34,668 bases of DNA. Origin: Chloroflexota bacterium (lineage in GTDB: Bacteria; Chloroflexota; Anaerolineae; Aggregatilineales; Phototrophicaceae). The DNA lies in contig JAPOYT010000272.1 in NCBI GenBank assembly GCA_026706445.1, positions 1 to 34,668 on the forward strand, read 5' to 3'. Shown here piece by piece: positions 1 through 7,417 of this stretch. The position numbers were made by a program, and so were the translations under genes. How positions within the stretch are numbered: the stretch's first letter is position 1; every line of letters begins with the position of its first letter. The notes beneath the pieces were generated by a model. The model was not told the origin of the DNA and did not search any database. It saw nothing but the letters and a program-made list of their open reading frames with translations.

Positions 1-457
1 AGAGATCGCCATCGGCGTTCTTGAAGTAATCGGCGAAGCTGGTGAAGGCGCTCTCGTCGTAACCTTCATAAGCCAGGTCCGGGTTGTCAGCGGCGAATTG
101 CGTCAGGTTGACCAGGTAATCCTGCGCCAGGTAGGAGTAGATGATATCCTGCTCGATGTAGACGAAGTCATAGATGCCGGTATTGGCTTCCATGTCGTTG
201 ATCGCCTTTGAGTACATCTGGTCCCAGGACGTCGTCTCGAACTCAACATTGATGCCAGTGAGTTCGGTGAATTGAGCAGCCAAAACATCAGCCACATAAT
301 TCGAAGGCGGCGTGCTCTCGGATACGCCGCGGATGGTCGCGCCGGCGTAAGGCGCGGCCGCGTCCGCCCACCAGTCGTGCATGTCGGCCGTAACCAGCGA
401 CATATTCGCCAGCAAGGCAAAGGCGAGCAGCAAAACAATAGTGAAGACTTTCTTCAT
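1..457 (-). CDS. ABC transporter extracellular solute-binding protein (5' part, runs off the window)
   Basis: This is the N-terminal 152 residues of a secreted substrate-binding protein; the gene continues beyond base 1. The ATG at 457 follows a good ribosome site (AAGGAG, 7 bases upstream). Residues 1-24 form a classic signal peptide (MKK, then a leucine/alanine-rich core ending VTA), with no lipobox cysteine. The mature part resembles family 1 sugar-binding proteins: a GATIRGVSE strand, [15 protein letters not shown], then [25 protein letters not shown], the usual layout for binding a sugar or oligosaccharide outside the membrane (the last string is split here as [10 protein letters not shown] and [10 protein letters not shown]). 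The permease and ATPase partners would lie to the left and are not visible. The substrate cannot be read from this fragment. Confidence 0.82.
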   Translation of the reverse strand, partial: MKKVFTIVLLLAFALLANMSLVTADMHDWWADAAAPYAGATIRGVSESTPPSNYVADVLAAQFTELTGINVEFETTSWDQMYSKAINDMEANTGIYDFVYIEQDIIYSYLAQDYLVNLTQFAADNPDLAYEGYDESAFTSFADYFKNADGDL

Positions 458-580
458 GTTGGGTCTCCTTGGAGAACTATGGGAATCCGAATGCCGGTCT
501 TCAGCTGAGGGCGCCGCGCATGATGGCAACCAGCATTAGATGCGGCTCGGTTGGCGCACAGCGCTGAATCTCGGCAAGAA

Positions 581-612
581 GGCATTATCTAATGCCGATT
601 TGATTTATTCAA
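581..612 (-). promoter_or_regulatory. Promoter with overlapping palindromic operator for the solute-binding protein gene
   Basis: On the minus strand there is a -35 TTGAAT (607-612), a 17-base spacer and a -10 GATAAT (584-589), about 120 bases before the ATG at 457. The -10 lies inside a perfect inverted repeat, GGCATTA-tc-TAATGCC (581-596). A palindrome over the -10 box suggests a repressor site, but no regulator gene is seen nearby. The rest of 458-676 holds no recognisable gene. Confidence 0.5.
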
Positions 613-676
613 GGCGGAATGATAAGGCCAACACACATGCGGCGCCGTGGGCAAAGAACGCATATGAAGCAGCCGC

Positions 677-1366
677 CTAGCCGCAAACCCCGGCGGTCGT
701 GACATAATCAGCGCTGATCCAGCCGGAAACGCCACGGTAATCCACCTTGAACCAGCCCGACTCGCGCGCGGAAGCGGTCAAAGTCGCATTCGCCGGTACC
801 AAACCGATGCGATTGCCAGCCGGTCCATCGCGAAAGTTGAGGACATGGGTAGTGGTCACCCGGCATGTGCGCGGGTCGGCTGAAGCCGCGACTGAAGCGA
901 GTTGCATTGTACTTGCTTCGCCATATTCGCTGGCGCCGATATCGCAGCCGCCGCCGATCGGACGCGGCTTGCCCGCCTGATCGGTCGCGAGACAAAACTG
1001 CGCGTCAGCGGCATCCACCAGCGGGCTGCCTTCAATTGGCGGGAAGTAACCGGGCGCGCCGGTCATCTCTCCCAGCATTGGATCCTCAGCCGTCAGCGAC
1101 CCGCAGGTGCCGTCCTGGCTGAAGTTTCCGCGGCTCACATCCACATTGCCGTAGCAATCTTGCAACCGGCTCCAGCCGCGACCCACGACGACGCTGTTGC
1201 GCAGAACAGCCGAGCCGTCCCATTGCCGAATCGCAGCCCCTTCGCCATACGAAGGCGAATTGGCCAGCAAAGTCAGGTGCGTCATCGTCAGCGCGCCACG
1301 GCTAATTGAAATGGCGCCGCCACTGCTCGAGCTATTCCTATGGAATGTGCTGTTTTCAATGGTCAT
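677..1366 (-). CDS. Beta-helix repeat protein, C-terminal part with bacterial SH3 domain (frameshifted from the upstream frame)
   Basis: This frame carries the end of the large beta-helix protein. It begins at MTIENSTFHRN, the same helix rung sequence (ISNSTF, VRNSTF) found in every upstream unit, followed by MTHLTLL, ALRNSVVVG-like and GGGCDIGASEY blocks. The last ~60 residues form a bacterial SH3 domain (LNFRDGPAGNRIGLV, then SGWFKVDYRGVSGWISADYV), which often binds cell-wall material. The ATG overlaps the stop of the preceding frame (ATGA). However, homology continues upstream in this frame as GGAIEVSGGQ, so it is the continuation of one gene after a frameshift near 1395-1415, not a separate gene. 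Confidence 0.7.
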   Translation of the reverse strand: MTIENSTFHRNSSSSGGAISISRGALTMTHLTLLANSPSYGEGAAIRQWDGSAVLRNSVVVGRGWSRLQDCYGNVDVSRGNFSQDGTCGSLTAEDPMLGEMTGAPGYFPPIEGSPLVDAADAQFCLATDQAGKPRPIGGGCDIGASEYGEASTMQLASVAASADPRTCRVTTTHVLNFRDGPAGNRIGLVPANATLTASARESGWFKVDYRGVSGWISADYVTTAGVCG

Positions 1367-4300
1367 CTGGCCACCGCTGACCTCGATCGCGCCGCCAATC
1401 CTGATCCTCGATTGGATATGAAGGCGCTGCCGTTGATGTTCGCCGTCCCACCGTTCACATAAATGGCGCCGCCGCCGAATTCCGCCTCATTGTCCTTGAA
1501 TACGCTGTCGTTCACGCTTATTCTGCCGCTGAACCGCTGCGTGCCGAGCGCGCCGCCGTAACCGCCCGTGAACCGGTTTTCGCCAATGTCCACTGACCCG
1601 ATCGAGTTTCCTTCAAAGACGGAATTGTTAACGACCAACTCTGCGTTGTTCCGCACGACTATTGCGCCGCCGGCGCCCTTTGCGCGCCCGCGGGTGAGCG
1701 TCAGGTTGTTGATGGTGAGTTTGCGCCCGACGACGACAAAGATCTGAAATTGATTGTCGCCGCTGATCGTATGCCCATTCCCCTCGATTGTAATGGTGCC
1801 ATTGATATGCGGCAGCGGCGCGCTGAGCGTAATGTCTTCAGTCAAGGTGATGATGTCGTGGCTCGTGCCTGCGGGGCAGCCGCCCACAGCGGTATTCGTG
1901 TTGGCGGACAGGATCTGATTGGACAACGTGCATTCGGTAGGCACCGGCGTTGGCGCGGCCGGCGCTGCCGTCGCCGATTCAAAGGCGCCGATATCGCAAC
2001 CGCCGCCAAGGGGCCGAGCGTTTCCGGCTTGATCCGCCCCCAGGCAAAATTGGCTGTCGGCGGCGTCCACCGCCGGGCTGCCATTCAGCAAGGGAAAATA
2101 ACTGGGCGACCCAGTCAAATCGTCAAGCAGGGGATCTCCGCCGGGCAAAAGCGTGCAGGAGCCGTCTTCGCTGAAGTTCCCTGCGCTCTGATCCAGACCG
2201 CCGGTGCATTCCAGCCCATTGCCGTCACCGGCGACGATGCTGTTGCGCAGGTACACCGTTCCACTCCGTTTGTGTATCGCGTCGCCTTCGCCCAAATCGG
2301 ACATATTGTCCACCAGCGTGAGGTGAGTCAGGGTGGTGGTGGCACCGCTGACCAGGATCGCGCCGGCACGGCCCGCTCGATTGCCAGCGAAGGTGCTGTT
2401 GCTGATGCGGACGGTACCGACGAAGGCTTCGACGCCGCCGCCGAAACGCTCGGCTTCATTATCCACAAATGCGCTGCCGGTAATCGTGGTAGTTCCGGTA
2501 TAGGCGAGGACTGCGCCACCGCCGGACCCGGACGAATTGCCAATGAATTGACTGTCGCTAATGGTCAAGCTGATGTTGTTGGGCAAGGTCGAAATCGCGC
2601 CGCCGCCCTTTTCCGATCGGTTATTCGTGAATGTCGCATTCTCGATTATGAGTTCGGCGCCTTGTGCCAGAATCGCGCCGCCATCTTGCGCCGAGTAGCC
2701 GGCGGTAAGGGTCAAATTTCGGATCGTGAATTTGCCGCCGATTATGCTAAAAATCGGGAAGCGATTGCCCCCGCTAATCGTATGTCCATTGCCCTCAATC
2801 GTGATTGTGCCTTTGATCAGCGGCAAGGGCTCGCTCAGGGTGATGTCCTCGGTCAAGCTGATGATGTCGTGGCTCGTTCCCGCCGGGCAGCCGCCAACTG
2901 CCATATTCGTATTGGCGGCGAGGATCTGATCGGATAGCGCGCAGCCCGACTGCTGCTGCGAGGCCGCTACCGCTTCAGCCGGCGCCGCGTTGGCTGATTC
3001 AAAGGCGCCAATATCGCAGCCGCCGCCCAAGGGCCGCGCCTTACCGACTTGATCCGTCTCCAGGCAAAGGTCCGGGTCGGCAGCGTCTACCGCCGGGCTG
3101 CCATCCAAAAGTGGGAAGTAACCGGGAGAACCGGCAACAGCAGCCAGCAAGGGATCGCCGCCAGGCAATGGCGAGCAGGATCCGTCCGCGCTGAAGTTTC
3201 CGCGGCTCTCATCCAAACCGCCGGTACAATTGAATGCGCCGCCCGAACCAACGACGATGCTATTGCGCAGCCGCGCAAAGCCGCCCCGTTTGAATATGCC
3301 ATCCGCTTCGCCTCCACCGGCCAGGTTGTCCACCAGGGTGAGATGCGTCATCGTCATGGTAGCGCCGCTCACCAGGATGCCGGCAGCTGTTGGCGCCTCG
3401 TTGCCGTGGAAGGTGCTGTTGCGCACATCAACCGTGCCGCTCAGCCCTTCCAGCGCGCCGGCATGATACGCCGCCTCATTGTCGCGGAACTCGCTGCCGC
3501 TGATGGCCGCTTCCCCGCCGTTGACAATGATTGCGCCGCCCCCGGCGCCAGCGGAGTTATCGTGGAAGACGCTGTTGCTGATGCTCATCTTGGCGTCGCC
3601 GCCCCTGGTCGCCAGCGCGCCGCCCCCACGCTCTGAACTGTTGTTGTGAAAGGTGACGTTCTCCACGACGAGCTGACCGCTATCCTGGACCATGATGGCG
3701 CCGCCATCTTCCGTTGATCGACCGCGGGTCAGCGTCAGATTGCGCAGGGTGAGCGTTGGCCCAGAGACGACAAATACCCGAAAGCGATCATCTCCGCTAA
3801 TCGTATGACCGTTGCCTTCTACCGTGATGGCGCCGTTGATCAGCGGCAGCGGCGCGCTGAGCGTGATGTCCTCGACCAAATAGATGATGTCGTGGCTCGT
3901 CCCCGGCGGGCAGGCGCCAACCGCCTGATTCGAATTGGCGGCGAGGATCGCATCAACAAAAGTGCAAAGCTCGGGTTCTGGCGTCGCTTCGGGCGGGCTT
4001 GCAGTGGCCGACTCAAAGGCGCCGATGTCGCAGCCGCCGCCCAGCGGACGCGCTTTGCCCGTTTGATCGGTCTCGAGGCAGAATTCGGCGTCGGCGGCAT
4101 CCACCGCCGGGCTGCCATCCAGAAGCGGAAAATAACCCGGCGCGCCGGTCAATTCGCCGAGCAAGGGATCCCCGCCCGGGCGCGGGGCGCAACTCCCGTC
4201 TTGGCTGAAGTTCCCGATGCTCTGATCCAAGCCGCCGGCGCAATCGAGCGCGCCGCCTTCCCCGCCGATGAGGCTGTTGCGCAAGTAGGCATTGCCATCG

Positions 4301-4800
4301 CGCTTCTGTATCGCATCGCCACCGCCCGAGCGGTTATCCACCAGGGTCAAATGGGTCATGGTTGTGGTGGCGCCGCTGACCATGATGCCGCCGCCTGCGC
4401 CGCCATAATTGTCGCTGAAGGTGCTATTGGATATGTTCGCTTCGCCGTTCAGCGTTTCGATGGCGCCGCCCCAATGGGTCGCTTCATTCTTGAGGAATGC
4501 GCTGCCGCTGACATCCAGGCTGCCGCCGCTGAAAAGGATGGCGCCGCCGTGCTGCGCGTGATTGTTGTAGAAGGTGGTTTTCTCAGCGACGAAGTCAGCC
4601 CCGCGCTTGAGCAGAATCGCGCCGCCGTCGGTCTCGCCGCGCGCTTGCGTCAGCGTCAGATTCCGGATCGTCAATTCACCGTCATCAACCACGAAAATCT
4701 GAAAGGCATCGGCGCCGCTGATCGCATAACCATTGCCATCGATTGTGATCGCGCCAGTAATCGATGGCAGCGCCTGGCTGAGAACAATGTCCTCCAACAA
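1363..4800 (-). CDS. Secreted right-handed beta-helix repeat protein, main frame (broken gene)
   Basis: This frame encodes 1145 residues of tandem beta-helix. Each unit of ~335 residues runs: a cysteine block (CTLSNQILSANTN), GGCPAGTSHDII, LTEDITLSAPLP, ITIEGNGHTISG, repeated NSTFxxNxAxxGGGAI rungs, MTHLTLVDN, GNFSxDGSC and GGGCDIGAFESA, then a proline/alanine linker. This matches secreted choice-of-anchor Q or polymorphic-outer-membrane-like helix proteins, probably surface or wall associated; the ligand is unknown. The nominal TTG start at 4800 is not a true start: the real signal peptide lies upstream in another frame (4801-4940), and the protein continues past the stop at 1363 in a third frame (677-1366). 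The whole gene is therefore 677-4940 with two frame breaks. These may be real decay or sequencing error, since ~1 kb repeats are easily misassembled. Confidence 0.75.
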   Translation of the reverse strand: MLEDIVLSQALPSITGAITIDGNGYAISGADAFQIFVVDDGELTIRNLTLTQARGETDGGAILLKRGADFVAEKTTFYNNHAQHGGAILFSGGSLDVSGSAFLKNEATHWGGAIETLNGEANISNSTFSDNYGGAGGGIMVSGATTTMTHLTLVDNRSGGGDAIQKRDGNAYLRNSLIGGEGGALDCAGGLDQSIGNFSQDGSCAPRPGGDPLLGELTGAPGYFPLLDGSPAVDAADAEFCLETDQTGKARPLGGGCDIGAFESATASPPEATPEPELCTFVDAILAANSNQAVGACPPGTSHDIIYLVEDITLSAPLPLINGAITVEGNGHTISGDDRFRVFVVSGPTLTLRNLTLTRGRSTEDGGAIMVQDSGQLVVENVTFHNNSSERGGGALATRGGDAKMSISNSVFHDNSAGAGGGAIIVNGGEAAISGSEFRDNEAAYHAGALEGLSGTVDVRNSTFHGNEAPTAAGILVSGATMTMTHLTLVDNLAGGGEADGIFKRGGFARLRNSIVVGSGGAFNCTGGLDESRGNFSADGSCSPLPGGDPLLAAVAGSPGYFPLLDGSPAVDAADPDLCLETDQVGKARPLGGGCDIGAFESANAAPAEAVAASQQQSGCALSDQILAANTNMAVGGCPAGTSHDIISLTEDITLSEPLPLIKGTITIEGNGHTISGGNRFPIFSIIGGKFTIRNLTLTAGYSAQDGGAILAQGAELIIENATFTNNRSEKGGGAISTLPNNISLTISDSQFIGNSSGSGGGAVLAYTGTTTITGSAFVDNEAERFGGGVEAFVGTVRISNSTFAGNRAGRAGAILVSGATTTLTHLTLVDNMSDLGEGDAIHKRSGTVYLRNSIVAGDGNGLECTGGLDQSAGNFSEDGSCTLLPGGDPLLDDLTGSPSYFPLLNGSPAVDAADSQFCLGADQAGNARPLGGGCDIGAFESATAAPAAPTPVPTECTLSNQILSANTNTAVGGCPAGTSHDIITLTEDITLSAPLPHINGTITIEGNGHTISGDNQFQIFVVVGRKLTINNLTLTRGRAKGAGGAIVVRNNAELVVNNSVFEGNSIGSVDIGENRFTGGYGGALGTQRFSGRISVNDSVFKDNEAEFGGGAIYVNGGTANINGSAFISNRGSGLAARSRSAVAR

Positions 4801-4940
4801 TGAGATATTGCCGCTTCAATGGCTTGGAAAAGCGCCCCATCTTCGCCAGCAGCGCTAAGGCGCAGCGTTGGCAAGAACACGAATGAGAGCATCAGCCCAA
4901 GAAGTATCGCCGTAATGAGACCAGAGCGCTTCAAAACCAT
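4801..4940 (-). pseudogene. Signal-peptide exon-like fragment of the beta-helix gene
   Basis: The ATG at 4940, preceded by GGGAG, opens a signal peptide (MVLKRSGLITAILLG, then LMLSFVFLPTLRLSAA) followed by GEDGALFQAIEAAIS. The last part aligns with the DAILAAN block that begins each helix unit. Instead of the expected ~20 residues (NTAVGGCPAGTSHDII), the sequence jumps straight to the LLEDIVLSQ block in another reading frame near 4797-4812. A small internal deletion therefore removed the rest of the first cysteine block and shifted the frame. This frame itself continues out of register to a stop at 4671. Confidence 0.65.
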
Positions 4941-4984
4941 GTCTTCTCCCGTATACGCTTATTTGATGTTAGGAACATGGCGAC

Positions 4985-5013
4985 AGTATAACGACAAATT
5001 GTATCGTTACCAA
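4985..5013 (-). promoter_or_regulatory. Promoter with operator-like inverted repeat for the beta-helix gene
   Basis: The minus strand has a -35 TTGGTA (5008-5013), a 17-base spacer and a -10 TATACT (4985-4990), about 40 bases upstream of the ATG at 4940. An inverted repeat TAACGA-N9-TCGTTA (4989-5009) fills the spacer and touches both boxes, consistent with repressor binding. Confidence 0.5.
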
Positions 5014-5094
5014 GCTTGCGCAATAGCGGCCAGGTGGAAAGCGATGACTGGCGCGCTGTAGCGCTGTCTAATGCGGGTTTTATCATTTGAGGCG

Positions 5095-5165
5095 AAACTG
5101 TGAGGCTTGCAAGCTCATCCGCTCGCCCGCGTGATGGCATCGCCCATGGTGTTGATGATGAAATC
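5095..5165. repeat. Left copy of 71-bp direct repeat flanking the R-M cassette
   Basis: This 71-base stretch matches 7347-7417 at 70 of 71 positions; the one difference is G at 5148 versus C at 7400. It is a copy of the last 16 codons, the stop and 20 following bases of the class III aminotransferase gene. There is no reason for it here unless the aminotransferase end was duplicated when 5166-7346 was inserted. Confidence 0.9.
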
Positions 5166-5185
5166 AGCGAAAACAAGTAAAACAT

Positions 5186-5214
5186 TTGTTTGCACTAACT
5201 ATATGAACTACAAT
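5186..5214 (+). promoter_or_regulatory. Promoter of the vsr/methyltransferase operon
   Basis: A -35 TTGTTT (5186-5191), a 17-base spacer and a -10 TACAAT (5209-5214) lie ~40 bases before the vsr start and just inside the left edge of the inserted cassette. The element therefore carries its own promoter. Confidence 0.5.
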
Positions 5215-5254
5215 AAGCGGAAGAGGCATTCCGGTTATCAGAGTAGCATAAACA

Positions 5255-5737
5255 TTGACTGACACGGTTAGTCCAGAAAAACGAAGCCAAGTAATGGCGC
5301 TCGTCGGGAGCAAGAATACGAAACCCGAACTGTTGATTCGGAAGCGCCTGCACGCTTTGGGATTTCGCTACCGTCTGCATGTCAAAGACCTGCCCGGCAA
5401 GCCTGATCTCGTATTCCCGCGCTATAAGTCAGTAATTCAGATTAATGGATGTTTCTGGCACGGTCATTCCTGCCCGCGCTGCAGAATGCCAAGTTCCAAC
5501 ACTGAGTATTGGAATCGAAAAGTTGCAAGAAACATGGAGCGTGATGCTGCAAATCGTAGGTTGCTCCTTGATGAAGGATGGCGAGTGCTGACGATATGGG
5601 AATGCGCGCTGACTGGCAAATGGAAACTAGGGTTGAGTGAAGTAATTGCGTTGGCGTCCAAGTGGCTCTTGTCGAAAGAGTCAATTTGTGAAATCAAAGG
5701 CGAAATCGGGATGGTTCAAAATGTTGCGCGCGATTGA
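5255..5737 (+). CDS. vsr: Very short patch repair (Vsr) DNA mismatch endonuclease
   Basis: This 160-residue protein nicks DNA next to T:G mismatches that arise when 5-methylcytosine deaminates, protecting the sites methylated by its partner methyltransferase. It starts with the family signature TDTVSPEKRSxxM. The catalytic aspartate is D51 in GKPDLVF, H69 lies in CFWHGH, and the zinc ligands C66, H71, C73 and C117 fall at the same numbers as in E. coli Vsr. That exact register supports the TTG start at 5255, although its ribosome site is weak. The 3' end overlaps the methyltransferase start by 17 bases. All key residues are present, so it looks functional. Confidence 0.93.
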   Translation: MTDTVSPEKRSQVMALVGSKNTKPELLIRKRLHALGFRYRLHVKDLPGKPDLVFPRYKSVIQINGCFWHGHSCPRCRMPSSNTEYWNRKVARNMERDAANRRLLLDEGWRVLTIWECALTGKWKLGLSEVIALASKWLLSKESICEIKGEIGMVQNVARD

Positions 5738-6701
5738 ATTCTTCGCCGGCATGGGGCTTATGCGGGCTGGTCTTGAGCGCGTCGGAATCGAAACGGTCTT
5801 TGCCAACGACATCGACGAAACCAAAGCAAAGCTGTACGCTGACAACTGGGGGCGTGAAGAGTTGCATGTCGGCGACATCCGGGCGCTCAAAGGCGAGGAT
5901 ATCCCAAACGCAGAACTTGTGACCGCGTCATTCCCATGCACGGACATGTCGCTTGCCGGAAATTACAAAGGGCTGAACGGCGCCCAATCTAGCCTCGTGT
6001 TGGATTTTCTGCGGATTCTTGACGACATGGGAGGGCGCGCGCCGCGAACGCTAATGATCGAAAATGTAATGGGTTTTCTGACGGCAAACGGCGGGCGCGA
6101 TTGGGATACGGTTATCACTGGAATCCAGAAACTAGGTTATCAAGCCGCGCACATAATAGTCGACGCGGGCGCCTTTGTCCCGCAAAGCCGAGCGCGAGTA
6201 TTTTTGTTTGGCCACAAAGGGACCATCAATTTGCCAGATCCGCCCGAAATTCGGAAAGACCCCCGACTGGTTGAAATTGCCGAAGAGGACGGCGACTGGT
6301 GGTCGCCAGAACGCCTGCGCGCATTCCTGGAAACCTTGTCGCCAATACAATCCAAGCGTGTTTCCCTCTATCAGCGACGGTTTTGGCCCGGCTGCTACGG
6401 CGCATTTCGCCGAACCAGAGGCGGAAGGCCAGTATGGGAAGTCCGCGCAGATGAACGCGCGGGCGCCTTGCGCACTACCCGCGGGGGCTCGGCAAAACAG
6501 GCGATAGTTCGAGCTGGGCGTGGCGAAATCGCGGTGCGCTGGATGAGCTTGACTGAATATGCTCGGTTACAAGGCGCGGAGAATCTGCGTTACGAATCGG
6601 TAACGCCTTCACAGGCGATGTTTGCCCTAGGCGATGCTGTATGCGTCCCTGTCATCGAATGGATCGCAACAAATTGCCTAATGCCGCTCTTGCGTAAATG
6701 A
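5721..6701 (+). CDS. DNA (cytosine-5-)-methyltransferase
   Basis: This 326-residue C5 methyltransferase transfers a methyl group from S-adenosylmethionine to cytosine at a specific DNA site. Visible motifs are FAGMG (8-12, motif I), SFPC with catalytic C73 (motif IV), ENV at 114-116 (motif VI), QSRAR at 155-159 (motif VIII) and GDAVCVPV near the C terminus (motif X). The target-recognition region between VIII and IX is short, as in small type II enzymes. The frame stays open upstream to 5646, but the ATG at 5721 directly precedes LRAIEFFAGMG, the usual N terminus. The stop overlaps the next start (ATGA at 6698). The neighbour suggests an Eco29kI-like target such as CCGCGG, which is inferred only from the partner. 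Confidence 0.92.
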   Translation: MLRAIEFFAGMGLMRAGLERVGIETVFANDIDETKAKLYADNWGREELHVGDIRALKGEDIPNAELVTASFPCTDMSLAGNYKGLNGAQSSLVLDFLRILDDMGGRAPRTLMIENVMGFLTANGGRDWDTVITGIQKLGYQAAHIIVDAGAFVPQSRARVFLFGHKGTINLPDPPEIRKDPRLVEIAEEDGDWWSPERLRAFLETLSPIQSKRVSLYQRRFWPGCYGAFRRTRGGRPVWEVRADERAGALRTTRGGSAKQAIVRAGRGEIAVRWMSLTEYARLQGAENLRYESVTPSQAMFALGDAVCVPVIEWIATNCLMPLLRK

Positions 6702-7348
6702 TCCCCAGAAAAGAACCGGAAGAAGTCACAGCCCTTTACGACGGGGTCAAGAATGCGCTTGATACCGACTATGGCGACGGTCGAAAGGTTGGAAGCTGCA
6801 AATGCGGCGTCTAACTTTTCTACGATTATGATGCGGAACCTATCTATGTAGGGCGAACAATAGAGAGTTTGAGGGGGCGCATCGGCCGCCACTTGACCAA
6901 TCAGCGAACCGACGCCGTTGCAATGAGTGTACTCGATCCCTTTGAAGTTGCTGAAATAGAGATATGGCCGTTTTGGGACTTGGCGACAGTCGGAAAACGC
7001 GAAGCGAACGCAGCGCTTGATCGTGCCGAGTACGCTGTTTATCAGAAGGCCTTGCGAGAGTCGAGGTTTTCTGTAGTCCTCAATGAGAAAGATATAAAGC
7101 CCGCGGAAAACATTGTCCTGCCGAAGTCGGTTCGCGTGTCAATTTTACCCGCCAGGTTGAGAGAATCTCGAGAACATCCTGATATTCGATTGGCGAGACG
7201 AGCGCGAACAATTGCCAATCTGGCGCGCGTTATCAGTGAGCGCAAAGTAACGCCAGGCATTAGACACAGCCTTTGGGCCCAGGCGCGACGACTCGAGCGC
7301 CTAGCTAAGACTCGGCTGGAAGAGTTTGAGCAACGAGACGATAAGTAA
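6698..7348 (+). pseudogene. Eco29kI-like GIY-YIG restriction endonuclease, interrupted by a stop at the GIY tyrosine
   Basis: The ATG at 6698 overlaps the methyltransferase stop. The frame reads 38 residues ending KCGV, meets TAA (6812-6814), then continues in the same frame as LFYDYDAEPIYVGRT, RHLTNQRTDAVAMSVLDPFE and REHPDIRLARRARTIA to 7348. These are strong Eco29kI-family blocks. In the GIY-YIG fold GV should be followed by tyrosine (GIY), with YVG 11 residues later as the YIG half, so the stop replaces the catalytic Tyr codon (one base change from TAC or TAT). Total length of 216 codons equals an intact family member, with no frameshift. A TTG at 6869 could give a 159-residue remnant lacking the active site. 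Either a real inactivating mutation or a base-calling error. Confidence 0.8.
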
Positions 7349-7417
7349 ACTGTGAGGCTTGCAAGCTCATCCGCTCGCCCGCGTGATGGCATCGCCCATC
7401 GTGTTGATGATGAAATC
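7347..7417. repeat. Right copy of 71-bp direct repeat (original aminotransferase 3' end)
   Basis: This is the resident copy. It spans the last 16 codons and stop of the aminotransferase (7367-7417) and 20 bases beyond it. It pairs with 5095-5165 with one mismatch, and its first two bases complete the stop codon of the inserted endonuclease gene. Confidence 0.9.

Larger units (their letters stand above)
677..4800 (-). repeat. Four tandem ~1 kb units inside the beta-helix gene
   Basis: Unit boundaries (cysteine blocks) fall near 3967, 2945 and 1932, giving periods of about 1010-1050 bases. Each unit ends with a near-identical stretch coding for GGGCDIGAFES, whose complement, with GATATCGCAGCCGCCGCC-like wording, recurs near 940, 1990, 3010 and 4020. 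The units are close enough in DNA to recombine. Confidence 0.75.
5166..7346 (+). mobile_element. Inserted vsr-methyltransferase-endonuclease cassette (2181 bp)
   Basis: The stretch between the two 71-bp repeats contains only the three overlapping R-M genes and a promoter. It has more AT-rich ends than its surroundings and no integrase or transposase. The right boundary falls inside the TAA stop of the endonuclease gene, so the element is minimal. Removing it and one repeat restores a simple order in which the aminotransferase 3' end is followed by the beta-helix gene. This fits the insertion with long target duplication known for R-M genes; site-specific integration by an enzyme acting in trans is an alternative. 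Confidence 0.75.

Noticed and set aside
103-438. 111-residue minus-strand frame rich in arginine and threonine
   Set aside because: It is the shadow of the solute-binding protein frame, which has a signal peptide and ribosome site at 457.
1750-2937. Long plus-strand frame (395 aa) opposite the beta-helix gene
   Set aside because: It mirrors the repetitive helix codons; its repeats follow the four-unit period and it has no start signal or known domain.
3805-4803. Plus-strand frame of 332 aa
   Set aside because: Another antisense shadow of the helix repeats.
6812-6814. Stop-codon readthrough or recoding in the GIY-YIG gene
   Set aside because: The codon is TAA, no recoding structure is evident, and no special tRNA or selenium/pyrrolysine genes are present; a mutation or base error is simpler.
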